Shown: positions 1 to 9,300 of the stretch, piece after piece | Position numbering within the stretch: position 1 is the stretch's first letter | How the letters are laid out: each line of letters opens with the position of its first letter | From: Cohnella candidum | GTDB taxonomy: Bacteria; Bacillota; Bacilli; Paenibacillales; Paenibacillaceae | Assembly (NCBI RefSeq): GCF_003713065.1 | Contig: NZ_CP033433.1 | Location: forward strand, 3,535,001 to 3,599,000 | Direction of reading: 5' to 3' | Length of the DNA stretch: 64,000 nucleotides | Notes under the pieces: generated by a model | Database searches by the model: none | Told to the model about the DNA's origin: nothing | The model's input: only the letters and a program-made list of their open reading frames with translations | Made by a program: the position numbers and the translations under genes

Positions 1-34
1 GGGTATGGTCGTCCACGATCAAAATTTCGTACAT
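1..34 (-). CDS. Response regulator, N-terminal start only (partial)
   Basis: Only the first 11 codons lie in the window (MYEILIVDDHT). They match the start of a receiver domain, with the acidic DD pair that binds magnesium. A GGAGG ribosome binding site lies at 44-49. The gene starts about 20 bp after the kinase gene on the same strand, so the two form a two-component operon. By analogy with YesM-type kinases the partner should be a YesN-type regulator with an AraC output domain, but that part is outside the window. Confidence 0.7.
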   Translation of the reverse strand, partial: MYEILIVDDHT

Positions 35-54
35 GCCGCTTGCCTCCTCCGAAG

Positions 55-1770
55 TCACGCGTTTCCTTCCTCGATCCGCCAGCTGATTTCCGCGCGCAGC
101 CCGCCCCACTCGGAAGTGCCGAGCGTCAATCCCGAGCCCTCACCGAAGAGCAGAATCAACCGCTGATGCACGTTCTGCAGGCCCGAATCGATTTCGCCGC
201 TCGTTGCCAGCCGGATTTTCGATTGCATCGCATCCAATTGCGCCTGCGGGATGCCCGGTCCGTTGTCTTCGACGGAGAGGCGGGCGATGCCCGACTCCAC
301 CCTTCCCCGAATCCGGACGATTCCGTATTGAACCGGTTTCCGGAAGGCGTGCACGATGACGTTCTCGACAAGCGGCTGCAGCGACAACCGGGGAATCTCC
401 ATCTCCGTCATGGCCGGTTCGATCTCGATTTCGTACTCGAAGTCATCCGTCAGCATGCGATGGATGTCCAAATAATTGACGACCAGGCCCATCTCCTCAT
501 CGAGCGTCGCGAAGCTGCGGCTGGTCTTGGTCGTATAGCGGTAATACTTGCTCAAGTTCATCGTCATGGAGACGGCTGCTTCCTTCTCGCCGAGCTCCAC
601 CATGCTTTTGATATAGGCCAGCGTATTGTAGAGAAAATGCGGATTGATTTGCGATTGCAGCTGTTTGACGTTCGCTTCCTTCGTTTGGATTTGCTCCTTC
701 AGCACGTCCTCGATCAACTCTTCGATTCTCGCGGCCATCGAGTTGAAGCGTTGGTACAGGTACCGGAATTCGCCTTTCGGAGGATCCTGCATCCGGCTCT
801 TGTACATGCCTTTCTCGATGAAATTCATCCCCTGCATCAGCTTCCGGAAAGGAATGCGGACGTTTCTGTAGAGGATAAAGCTCAGAATGAACGCCATGAA
901 CAGCATCATGCCGCTGATCATATAGAACATCGTTTGGTTTCGTTTAATGGGGGCCATGATCGTGTCGATCGGCACGTAATCCACCAAATACCAGCCGAGC
1001 GAAGGCACCATCTCCATATGAACCTGGTACGCGCCGTTCTCCGTGCGGATCAGCCGAGGCTTTACGTCTTCGGCATGCTCGCCGGGCGTCAGTTCGGGCA
1101 GCATGTGCCGAATCAACGCTTGATCAGCCGTATAATTGAAGATCGGCGTGAAGCCGGGTTTATACAAAAAGGGATCTTCCAAGCCTTTGCTCTTCATATC
1201 GGAGAGTCCGCTCTTGATCTCCCCTTCATCCACTTTGGCGACGACCGTTAAATCCGCTTCCTCCGCCTTCGCGGTTTTGGCCGGATTGGAAATCGTCTCG
1301 ATAAAGTAGGAGTCTCCGTTCGATTCGTTCCGATAGCTCCAGAAACCATCGACATCGGGAAGCGCGGAAGGTAAAGCGCCTAAGCTGGAATCGCTCTTGA
1401 TGACCATCCCCGTCTTGGGATAGACGACCGCGATGACGCCCTTCCTCCTTCCGTACCCGACCAGCCGATTGATTTCTTCGGACACGGTTTTCAAGGTGCG
1501 GAAATGCAGCAAATCGTCGCCGAGAAGATCGGGATACGCCAAATTGCGGACTTCCTTGCTTTGATAGAGCATTTTCTGATAGGAGTCGAACTGGGCGAAC
1601 ATTTGCCCGATCTGTCCGACGAACGTATCGACCTGCGTGCGTTTGGCCTTCACGATTTCCTCGGTCAGCACGCGCGAACTCGTTTGGTTGGAATAAGCAT
1701 ACAGCGCGATAATCGGAGTCAAGAGCAGCAGCAAAGCGATAACCATGTTCGTGAAAATGCTGGATCGCAC
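55..1770 (-). CDS. YesM-type sensor histidine kinase
   Basis: A 571-residue membrane kinase. A GTG start at 1770 is chosen because AGGAGG lies just upstream and the protein then begins directly with a signal-anchor helix (VIALLLLLTPIIALYAYSN). An extracellular sensor of about 240 residues follows, then a second helix around residues 290-315 and a HAMP segment. The His_kinase motif QINPHFLYN (phospho-acceptor H378) precedes an ATPase domain with VENVIVHAF (N box) and DNGPGIP (G1). YesM kinases pair with AraC-type regulators and control carbohydrate uptake. The start lies 12 bp after the binding-protein gene, so the kinase is probably cotranscribed with it and senses a sugar or its binding protein. 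Confidence 0.9.
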   Translation of the reverse strand: MRSSIFTNMVIALLLLLTPIIALYAYSNQTSSRVLTEEIVKAKRTQVDTFVGQIGQMFAQFDSYQKMLYQSKEVRNLAYPDLLGDDLLHFRTLKTVSEEINRLVGYGRRKGVIAVVYPKTGMVIKSDSSLGALPSALPDVDGFWSYRNESNGDSYFIETISNPAKTAKAEEADLTVVAKVDEGEIKSGLSDMKSKGLEDPFLYKPGFTPIFNYTADQALIRHMLPELTPGEHAEDVKPRLIRTENGAYQVHMEMVPSLGWYLVDYVPIDTIMAPIKRNQTMFYMISGMMLFMAFILSFILYRNVRIPFRKLMQGMNFIEKGMYKSRMQDPPKGEFRYLYQRFNSMAARIEELIEDVLKEQIQTKEANVKQLQSQINPHFLYNTLAYIKSMVELGEKEAAVSMTMNLSKYYRYTTKTSRSFATLDEEMGLVVNYLDIHRMLTDDFEYEIEIEPAMTEMEIPRLSLQPLVENVIVHAFRKPVQYGIVRIRGRVESGIARLSVEDNGPGIPQAQLDAMQSKIRLATSGEIDSGLQNVHQRLILLFGEGSGLTLGTSEWGGLRAEISWRIEEGNA

Positions 1771-1781
1771 CCGGATTCCTC

Positions 1782-3293
1782 CTATCCTGCAAAGGGTGGC
1801 TGCCCTGACCGGAATGCCGCATACTGCCTCTGCAGCTCGGCCCATACCTTGTCGAAGCCGGCTTTCTTGAGCGCGGCCATCGCGCCGGCGTATTGCTTAT
1901 CGTAACCGACGATGCCCATGTTGATCGGAACGAACTTCTCGTTATAGACCGCAAGCACCTTGGCATATTCGTTCTTCACCGGCTCCTGGTTGAAATGGAA
2001 CCCGAATATCCGGGATATTTGCGCATTGTCGTCGTTATGCATCATGTCTTGCACGACGGAGTCCTCGACGTTGGCCGGCGCCATGAAATAATTTTTGTTC
2101 CGCCACATCCATTCGTACATCAATTGATCATTCGTGAGCAGGCGGACTTTGCCGTTCTCGATCCGATAATCCTTGCCTTCCACGCCGTAAATGATGAAAT
2201 CGTAGTGCTCTTGGCTCTGCAGGATCCAATTCATGAACCGCATGGCTCCTTCCGGATGAGGAGCCTTTGCAGGAATCATATACGCTTCGTTGGAAGGCGC
2301 GGCGATATACTTCGGCTTGTCCGGCGACAGGTAGTACTCCCGAAGCTTCGCCGATGCGTCCGCATGCTGAGCGGTTTGCAAATTCTCCATCGCCCGCGAA
2401 ACGGCGCCGACCCGGAACAACAGCTTGCCCGCGTTCTCCTGATCGATATTCGCGGCCAAATTGCCGACGAGGCTTTTGTCGATCAACCCCATGTCGACCC
2501 ACCTCTTCCGGACTTCCGCTACCCTTTCGTAAAGATCGGATTCAAGGTAGTCCACCAGCTCGCCCGTGTTTTCGTTCACGGCGAACATCTGGTTCTCGTC
2601 CAGGAAAGTGAGCGGCTCATCCGAGAGCTCGCGCCATAAAATGTCTTGGCCCCGATCGGTTTCCAAATACCCGTAATAACTCGGATCCACGGCGTGTATC
2701 CGGGCGTAAAACGTTTCTAAATCCGCGATCGTGCGAATGTCCTTCATGCCGACCGATTCCAGCAAATCTTGGCGTACCATGACCGAAGTGAATTTACCGG
2801 CCGACGTAAAGGCTTGTGACGGGATCGCCCACAGCTTTCCGTCGATTCGATCCAGCTTGAAATTGTCCGCCGGAATGTTGGCGGTCAAATCCGGCCCGTA
2901 CTTCTGCAGCAGTTCGTCAAGCGGCTGGATATATCCTTTGGCCTTATAGTCCGAGACGAACGGCGTGCCGTACCAGACCAAGTCGTAATCTTCGCCCGTC
3001 GCCAGCGCCAGCTCCAGCTTCGATTGGTAATCCGGCCACGGAATATACGTCAATTCCAGTTTGAGGTTCAATTCCTTCATCAAGCGTTCGTTCAGCTCGT
3101 TATCGACGAATTCCCTCATGCGGGGCGATTCGTCTCCCGGCATGATCATCTTCAAGGTGACTGGGTTTTCTGTTACGCCGGCAGCGGCCTTGCCGGTGGA
3201 GGAAGCCTCTTGCGCGTCTTTACAGGCTCCGATCAGCATGCAGAACACAAGGAGAACCGGTACCGCGAACAGGCGAAACGCTCGATTGGCCAT
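1782..3293 (-). CDS. Extracellular solute-binding lipoprotein (LplA-like, DUF3502-type C terminus)
   Basis: A 503-residue lipoprotein. The start at 3293 has an AAGGGGG ribosome binding site and gives a signal peptide with lipobox LIGAC (Cys24). The body has the two-lobe family-1 binding-protein pattern (VTLKMIMPGDESP, DYDLVWYGTPF, AIPSQAF). The C-terminal part (PVKNEYAKVLAVYNEKFVPI onward) resembles the DUF3502 domain of LplA-like proteins in Paenibacillaceae. Such proteins feed CUT1 permeases with oligosaccharides. No permease gene is adjacent in the window; they may lie beyond the left edge, or the protein may serve the adjacent YesM kinase as a sensor partner. Confidence 0.85.
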   Translation of the reverse strand: MANRAFRLFAVPVLLVFCMLIGACKDAQEASSTGKAAAGVTENPVTLKMIMPGDESPRMREFVDNELNERLMKELNLKLELTYIPWPDYQSKLELALATGEDYDLVWYGTPFVSDYKAKGYIQPLDELLQKYGPDLTANIPADNFKLDRIDGKLWAIPSQAFTSAGKFTSVMVRQDLLESVGMKDIRTIADLETFYARIHAVDPSYYGYLETDRGQDILWRELSDEPLTFLDENQMFAVNENTGELVDYLESDLYERVAEVRKRWVDMGLIDKSLVGNLAANIDQENAGKLLFRVGAVSRAMENLQTAQHADASAKLREYYLSPDKPKYIAAPSNEAYMIPAKAPHPEGAMRFMNWILQSQEHYDFIIYGVEGKDYRIENGKVRLLTNDQLMYEWMWRNKNYFMAPANVEDSVVQDMMHNDDNAQISRIFGFHFNQEPVKNEYAKVLAVYNEKFVPINMGIVGYDKQYAGAMAALKKAGFDKVWAELQRQYAAFRSGQPPFAG

Positions 3294-3359
3294 CTGTAAG
3301 CAAGCCCCCTTGATTGCTGTAGACAACTTCACGATAACACGGCATGTCGAAAAATTGAA

Positions 3360-3388
3360 CCTCCGGCCCCAAAATTTGGAGCCGGAGG
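3360..3388 (-). terminator. Rho-independent terminator after the DUF4832/LysM gene
   Basis: An 11-bp stem (CCTCCGGCTCC with GGGGCCGGAGG, one G-T pair) has a 7-base loop. On the minus strand it is followed by a T-rich tail at 3350-3358. It separates the DUF4832/LysM gene from the downstream binding-protein gene. Confidence 0.85.
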
Positions 3389-3403
3389 CAAAAACGCATT
3401 CAT

Positions 3404-5833
3404 TTAAGGCAGGACAAGCGTTTGCCCCGGGAAGATGAGGTTCGGGTTGTGCAGATGGTTCAGCTGTTGAAGCCGTTGCCAAGTCGTGCCGAACCGAGCC
3501 GCGATCCGGGACAAGTTGTCTCCCGCCTGCACGACGTAGACGCCGTTAAGGCCGTCGGATTTACCGCCGTCCGACTTACTGCCGGTCACCTTAACGCTGC
3601 CCAGCGACAGCCAGCCGTCCGCCCCCTGCTCCGCATTGGCGAACTTAAACTTGGTCGCTTTGGGAGTCACGGTGCTCAGCGGATTCACGACACGCAAATA
3701 AATCTCGTATTTGCCGTTCGCGAGTTCCTTGCTCGAGAACCGGCTTTCGAAAGCCTTGCGGTTGATGTTGGCCCCGTCGTCCGGCAAGATCCCGCCGATC
3801 TTCCAATCGGTCTTCCAAACCTTGACGGTCTTGCCGCCGGATTTGGCCGCCAGCTCCACTTGCCAGTCGTAATAGAACGGCGCGACGCCGCGGTTCTCGA
3901 TTTCCGCGCCGACTTTGAGTTTGCCATCCCGTCCGTCCAGATACGCTTTGGGCACGTAATACTCGTACCCCATGCGGCGCGATCCCTCCAGCGCCCGTTT
4001 GAGCGGCTCGCCGCTCATCGGCACTTGGAACACGCCTTGGTTCAGCAGGAAGGACACGTGCGTCAGATTGAGAGCCGTGTAATAGTCCTCGCCCTGTTGG
4101 CCTTCGATGGGATGCGCCGGATCGTTGTATCTCGGCGGATCGTTGTTCCACATCGGGACTTGGATTTCCGGACGCATCTCGCCGCCCATCGGACGGGTCT
4201 TCCAGAATTCCGTATCCCCCGCGTTCAACGTACGGCCCCAAAAATGCCAATCCTGCCCGCCCATGCTGAGCGGCAAAGTCTGGAACGCAAAGGAATCGTC
4301 ATGATAGCCGATATCGTAGTTTTTCGTCTGATAGGTTCCGTTGGCCGCCGGATAACGGACGAGCAGCCTCGTCTTGTTGAATGCCCGATCCATCGCTTCC
4401 AGAACGTTCTTCTGGTTTTCCTCGGACGGCATGAGGTTGGGCTGGCGTACGGGCTGGCCATCCTTGTCCGTCAAACCGTTTCCGTTCGCGTCGGTGACCG
4501 GAGTCCAACCGTCGTACGGCCACGTATGCCATTCCCCCCAAAATCCGATCAAACCGACCATGATGAAGCCGATGCGAGGATCGCCGTCATAACGTTTCCC
4601 TAGCTCGGCCGCAAACGCCAGGAAGGCGGCGTTCAGGTTCGGGTCGTCCCAATCCGGCAGCAAGCTCGCCGCATGCGTGCCGTTGCCGAAGTCGGCATAG
4701 GTGCGGGTCTTAAGGCCGCCGTCCAGCAAGTACTGCGGAATTCCCGTCGGTTTGTCAGGATAATCCACGTAGAATCGGAATACCGCTTGATGGCCCCTTG
4801 CCGCGATCGCGTTTAACTGGCGGTCGAAGTCCGTCCAATCGAACGTATTCGGTCCTTTCATGACCGCGTTCAGCGGCTCGTAGAAGTACTCCATGCTGTA
4901 CGGCATCTGCGTCGCCCGATCTCGCCAATCGTCGCCCGTCTTGTAAAAGCCGTCGGATCCGGCATCCAGGAAAGGCATGAACCCTTTCAGCGGATTATCG
5001 ATTGGAGCCGGTTTGTACGCCAGCTTGTGCGTCCCGCCCGCCGTTGCCCATGCCGGCGCTTGCGGTGCCGGCGTTCCCGGCTGCGCGCCGCCGGACGGAC
5101 CGCCTTGCCCGGATCCGCCGCCGGATGCCGTCCCGTAAAATCCGACATCGTCGATATGGAGGATGTCGCCTTCGTTCGCCGACGGGTTGTAGCCGAACTG
5201 AATGCCCGTCAATTTGTCGGTCTTCAGCGCAGCCGAACACTTGGCCTGATCGTTCCCGCACTGCCAGGCCGCCTGATTGAACTGGTCCCAAGCCACTCGG
5301 ATATAGCCTTTAAAGCCTGCCTCCACATGGAGAGACCCTCCGTTAAAAGAAAGCGGCTGCCAACTGGTCCCGTCGGCTGACCCTTGGGCGGAGCCGGCCT
5401 GTTTGAAGTTGAACGCGCCGTTCGGTTCGTCGGTTTTCAGCTCCATTCCGAGATCGAGCGGACGGCCGGCCGACTCGTTGTTGAGCCAAAAAGTCACCCC
5501 TTCAAAAGAAGACGCGTCGCGGACCCCGTTCGCGAGCGGATGCAAGATGTTGGCCCAAGTCGCGGCAGGCTCCAGAATCGTCAGCTTCATTCCGTTGCTG
5601 CCGCTCGCCCCGTCCAGGGAGATCCCGACGGCATTCGGTTTATCCGACCAGTCCAGTTTCCACGAGGCTTGCAGCGCGGCATCGTCCGCGTACGATTCGA
5701 AATCGTCAATGATCGCGGGGCTTGCGCTCGCCGCATCCGCGGACGCGATGTTCGAAACCGGTACCGCCCAAGCAGCGGCAAGCAGCACGATCGCCAATAG
5801 GAGTGATGACGCTTTCAAAGCTTTTCGTTTCAT
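3404..5833 (-). CDS. Secreted DUF4832-type putative glycosidase with N-terminal CBM-like domain and C-terminal LysM
   Basis: An 809-residue exported protein. Residues 1-35 are a signal peptide (cleavage near ADAAS). Residues 40-235 form a beta-sandwich-like carbohydrate-binding region (IIDDFESY start, DILHIDDVGFYG end), followed by a Gly/Pro/Ala linker to about 265. Residues 275-745 are the DUF4832-type module: NPLKGFMPF start, GFWGEWHTWP at 431-439 and GGEMRPEIQ at 550-558, then an Ig-like part with NRGVAPFYYDW. Residues 764-809 are a LysM peptidoglycan-binding motif (YVVQAGDNLSRIAARFGTTW). E434 and E552 are candidate catalytic acids. Wall attachment through LysM is inferred. A TTGCGCAA operator lies upstream. 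Homologous to the second module of the 1763-residue protein next to it. Confidence 0.85.
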   Translation of the reverse strand: MKRKALKASSLLLAIVLLAAAWAVPVSNIASADAASASPAIIDDFESYADDAALQASWKLDWSDKPNAVGISLDGASGSNGMKLTILEPAATWANILHPLANGVRDASSFEGVTFWLNNESAGRPLDLGMELKTDEPNGAFNFKQAGSAQGSADGTSWQPLSFNGGSLHVEAGFKGYIRVAWDQFNQAAWQCGNDQAKCSAALKTDKLTGIQFGYNPSANEGDILHIDDVGFYGTASGGGSGQGGPSGGAQPGTPAPQAPAWATAGGTHKLAYKPAPIDNPLKGFMPFLDAGSDGFYKTGDDWRDRATQMPYSMEYFYEPLNAVMKGPNTFDWTDFDRQLNAIAARGHQAVFRFYVDYPDKPTGIPQYLLDGGLKTRTYADFGNGTHAASLLPDWDDPNLNAAFLAFAAELGKRYDGDPRIGFIMVGLIGFWGEWHTWPYDGWTPVTDANGNGLTDKDGQPVRQPNLMPSEENQKNVLEAMDRAFNKTRLLVRYPAANGTYQTKNYDIGYHDDSFAFQTLPLSMGGQDWHFWGRTLNAGDTEFWKTRPMGGEMRPEIQVPMWNNDPPRYNDPAHPIEGQQGEDYYTALNLTHVSFLLNQGVFQVPMSGEPLKRALEGSRRMGYEYYVPKAYLDGRDGKLKVGAEIENRGVAPFYYDWQVELAAKSGGKTVKVWKTDWKIGGILPDDGANINRKAFESRFSSKELANGKYEIYLRVVNPLSTVTPKATKFKFANAEQGADGWLSLGSVKVTGSKSDGGKSDGLNGVYVVQAGDNLSRIAARFGTTWQRLQQLNHLHNPNLIFPGQTLVLP

Positions 5834-5929
5834 CGCTTTTTTTCCTCCAACTTCAAGAGATTGGTGTTGCGGATTGTTGCGGGCACATGCAGCCCTGTCG
5901 TTTCACCCTCACTTCGCTTAGGAAATTTT

Positions 5930-5937
5930 TTGCGCAA
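5930..5937. promoter_or_regulatory. Putative LacI-family operator TTGCGCAA (site 1)
   Basis: A perfect 8-bp palindrome in the divergent gap between the two DUF4832 genes, in an AT-rich setting typical of LacI-type operators. It lies about 15 bp downstream of a possible minus-strand -10 box (TATGAT, plus-strand 5953-5958), a position suited to repression of the gene ending at 3404. Confidence 0.6.
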
Positions 5938-6108
5938 TTTTGCTCAAAAGTTATCATAGCATATGTCTGGATCGGATGCATCATGATTTGCATGACAGGC
6001 TTCGTCTACTTTCGACCGATTCCTCGTTTTTTGCCATGATAAACACCGTAAAATAAGGATTTCGGCACCTTGAACATCACGGTGAAAGCCAATTATATTT
6101 GAAATTGG

Positions 6109-6116
6109 TTGCGCAA
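6109..6116. promoter_or_regulatory. Putative LacI-family operator TTGCGCAA (site 2) over a plus-strand promoter
   Basis: A second copy of the palindrome. It overlaps a possible plus-strand promoter for the 1763-residue protein: TTGGTT at 6105-6110, a 16-bp spacer, then TATATT at 6127-6132. The rest of the 480-bp gap (5834-6313) shows no convincing gene. Confidence 0.55.
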
Positions 6117-6313
6117 CTTTTTGCTTTATATTTTCCTCACATCCCCTGGCACTCGGTTCCTTTCCGCCGCCGTCCGCATCTTTCTCCTGTCGTACGCCCT
6201 CCTGCCCTATTCGGAATGGAAACAGGCCTTCCTCGAAAGGAGGTGACAGCGCTTCCAAGTTACGCAGGGTCTACTCTCGTCCTGAATTCGAATTCAAAAA
6301 CAGGAGGTATGCT

Positions 6314-9300
6314 ATGTTTCGCAAGAAGAAGGTTCTGTCCGTCATGGTGATCGCCGCGCTCTTGTTCGGCCTCTTGCCGTACGGGCCGGCATCCGCCGCA
6401 ACCTTTACCTACGCCGGAGATTACGCAACCGCATTTCCGAACCCTGAACGCGGCTTCCACAACCGGTACGAAATCATCAACGATCCGAGCGTCAACGATT
6501 ACGCCAGCTCCGCCACCAGCATCGCCGGCTTCAACCCCGACATGCTGGACCGGACTTTCGCCCGGGCGAAAGCGGACGGCGACACGTTGATCCACAGTTA
6601 CATCCATCTCGATAAGTACAAAAACACCGATCAGCTGCCCCAAGCCCTGCTGGATAACTTGGCGTCCGGATTGGCCGCGATTCGAGCCGCAGGTTTGAAA
6701 ATCGTCTTGCGGCCGGCATACGCGTGGTCCGAATCTCCCTCCGTACCGGAGAGCCGCATTCTCGGCCACATTCAGCAGCTCGACGCCGTCATCTCCGCCA
6801 ACGCCGACGTGGTCAACCATTTGGAAGCCGGCTATATCGGTCCTTGGGGGGAGTGGCACACCAGCCAGTACACCGATCCGTTCAGCCGAACCGACGCCGA
6901 CACCCGTTATCGGATCATCAAGAAGATCTTGAGCACGACGCCCGCCTCCATTCCGGTCGTTATCCGGTATCCCATTTTCATCAAGGAAGTGACGGAGCTG
7001 CCGACGCCTTCCGGTTCAACGCCTCTGACGCAGCAAGAGAAAGACCGGATCGGCTTCCATAACGACTGTTTCTTGTCCGACAGCGCCGACATGGGGACCT
7101 ATGACAACAACTCTTGGATGGGCTGGTTCTACGTTGAAGAGAAAAAACAATGGATGTACGACATGGCCACGGCCGCAGGCGGCAACAAAATGGTCGGGGG
7201 AGAAACGTGCGATTCCGCGGGCTCCAACGACGCAGCGGGCGTCACCGTGCAATCCGAAATGAGCAAGCTCCATTTCTCCGAGATCAATGAGGACTATGCC
7301 GCGGTCAACCTCAACATCTGGAAGAACGCCAGCCTGGCCGCCTCCGGCAACGATCCGGCCGAAACCGCGTTTACGCGCATCAAAAGAAAGCTTGGCTACC
7401 GATTGCGGCTGGTCGACGCCGATTTCCCGACGACAGCCGGCCCCGGCACGAGCTTTACGTTCTCCGCGCATTTAAGCAACGACGGGTATGCCGGCTTCAT
7501 TAAACCGAGACCCGTCTTCCTCGTGTTCGATAACGGGACGCAGAGATACGACGTTCCGCTGCCCGGTTTGGACCCGAGACTTTGGACCAGCGGGGCCGTT
7601 AACGTGCCCTCGCAGACCGTGACGCTGCCGGCCAGCATGGCCTCCGGCACCTATAAGCTGGCCCTCTGGCTCCCGGACAACGACCCGGGTTTGCGCTCGC
7701 GTTCGGAATATTCCGTGCGCCTGGCCAATACCGGTACATGGGATGCCGCCAAGGGTTATAACGTGCTGACGAATGCCGTGACGGTCGGCACTCCGACGAT
7801 CCCTGCCGCACCGGCGAATTTGACGGCATCGGCTGGTAACGCCCAAGTTACGCTTACCTGGACGGCATCGGCGGGCGCGGCGACCTATTCCGTATTCCGT
7901 TCGACGACGAACGGGTCGGGGTATGTCCAAGCCGCCGCCGGAATTACGGGCACAAGCTATACGGATACCGGCCTGTCGAACGGAACGGCTTACTACTACG
8001 TCGTGAAAGCCGTCAATTCGGCCGGCAGCAGCGGGAACTCCAATCAAGCCTCCGCGACGCCGAACAATAACGTCACGATACCTTCCGCTCCCACGGGTTT
8101 GACCGCAACGGCCGGCAACGCGCAAGTCGCGCTGACGTGGACGGCCTCTTCCGGTGCGACGAGCTATCGCGTGCTCCGATCCACGACCAGCGGTTCCGGT
8201 TATTCCTTAATCGCCGGCAACGTGAGCGGAACGACTTATACCGATGCCGGGGTAACGAACGGCACGACTTACTATTACGTCGTGCAAGCCGTGAATTCGG
8301 CCGGCAGCAGCGGCAATTCCGCGCAAGCTTCGGCTACGCCTTCGGCTCCGGCGGCGGCCGTCACGATCGATTCGTTCCCGAGCCAATCGAACTTGGCGAG
8401 CAAGATTAACGACCTGAACCAACCGATCGGTTGGTCGATGGACAGCCTTTATTACGGCTCGGACGCTTCAGGTAACCTGGTCATGAACTCCGGTGCTTCC
8501 GGCCAATATTTGCAGGAAAACGTCAACCAGAGCTTGGCGGGTTTGCAAAACCTGATCCTTCGAGTCCGCGACTGGGGAGAGACCGACACGGAGCAGCATT
8601 GGAACGTCGTGCTGAACGACGGCACCGACCACACCGTCGGGCCGCTCTCTACCTACGGGAACATCAACGGAACCTACGCGGACTTGTCCATTCCGCTCTC
8701 CGATTTCGGAGCGAACCTGGCGAATGCGAAATACATCCGCATCGTGCATAGAGACGCAACCTATGCGGTCCTGTTGATCGATGCGATCAAAACGGACGGC
8801 GCAGCCGGAAGCGGCGGCGGAGGCGGAGGCGCCGATACCCAGGCGCCGAGCGTGCCGACCGGCTTAACGGCGACGGCCAAATCGCAAACGTCGGTCACCT
8901 TGTCTTGGACCGCCTCCACGGACAACGTCGGGGTCGGCGGTTACGAGGTCTTCCGCAACGGCACGAAGGTCGGCAGCCCGACCGGCACCTCGTTTACGGA
9001 CAGCGGTTTGACGGCAGGCACGGCGTATGCGTACACGGTCGACTCGAAAGATGCCGCAGGCAACGTCTCGGCCTTGTCTTCCCCTCTGTCCGTCACGACC
9101 GATTCGGCGCCGCCCCCGCCGGGTGACGGCCAGGCAGGCTCCTACGAAGCCGAAGCGGCCGGCAATGCGCTTGCCGGGGGAGCCGCGGTCGCCTCATGCT
9201 CCGGCTGCTCGGGCGGCGCGAAGGTCGGCTACGTCGGCAACAACAGCGGAACGATTACTTTTAACGGCGTGCAGGCTGCCGCCGCAGGAGCATACACGCT

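Noticed and set aside
6236..6313. A second strong AAAGGAGGTGA upstream of the 1763-residue gene, suggesting a leader peptide
   Set aside because: No ATG at proper distance; the only start would be the GTG overlapping the site itself, and the frame runs into the main gene without a regulatory pattern.
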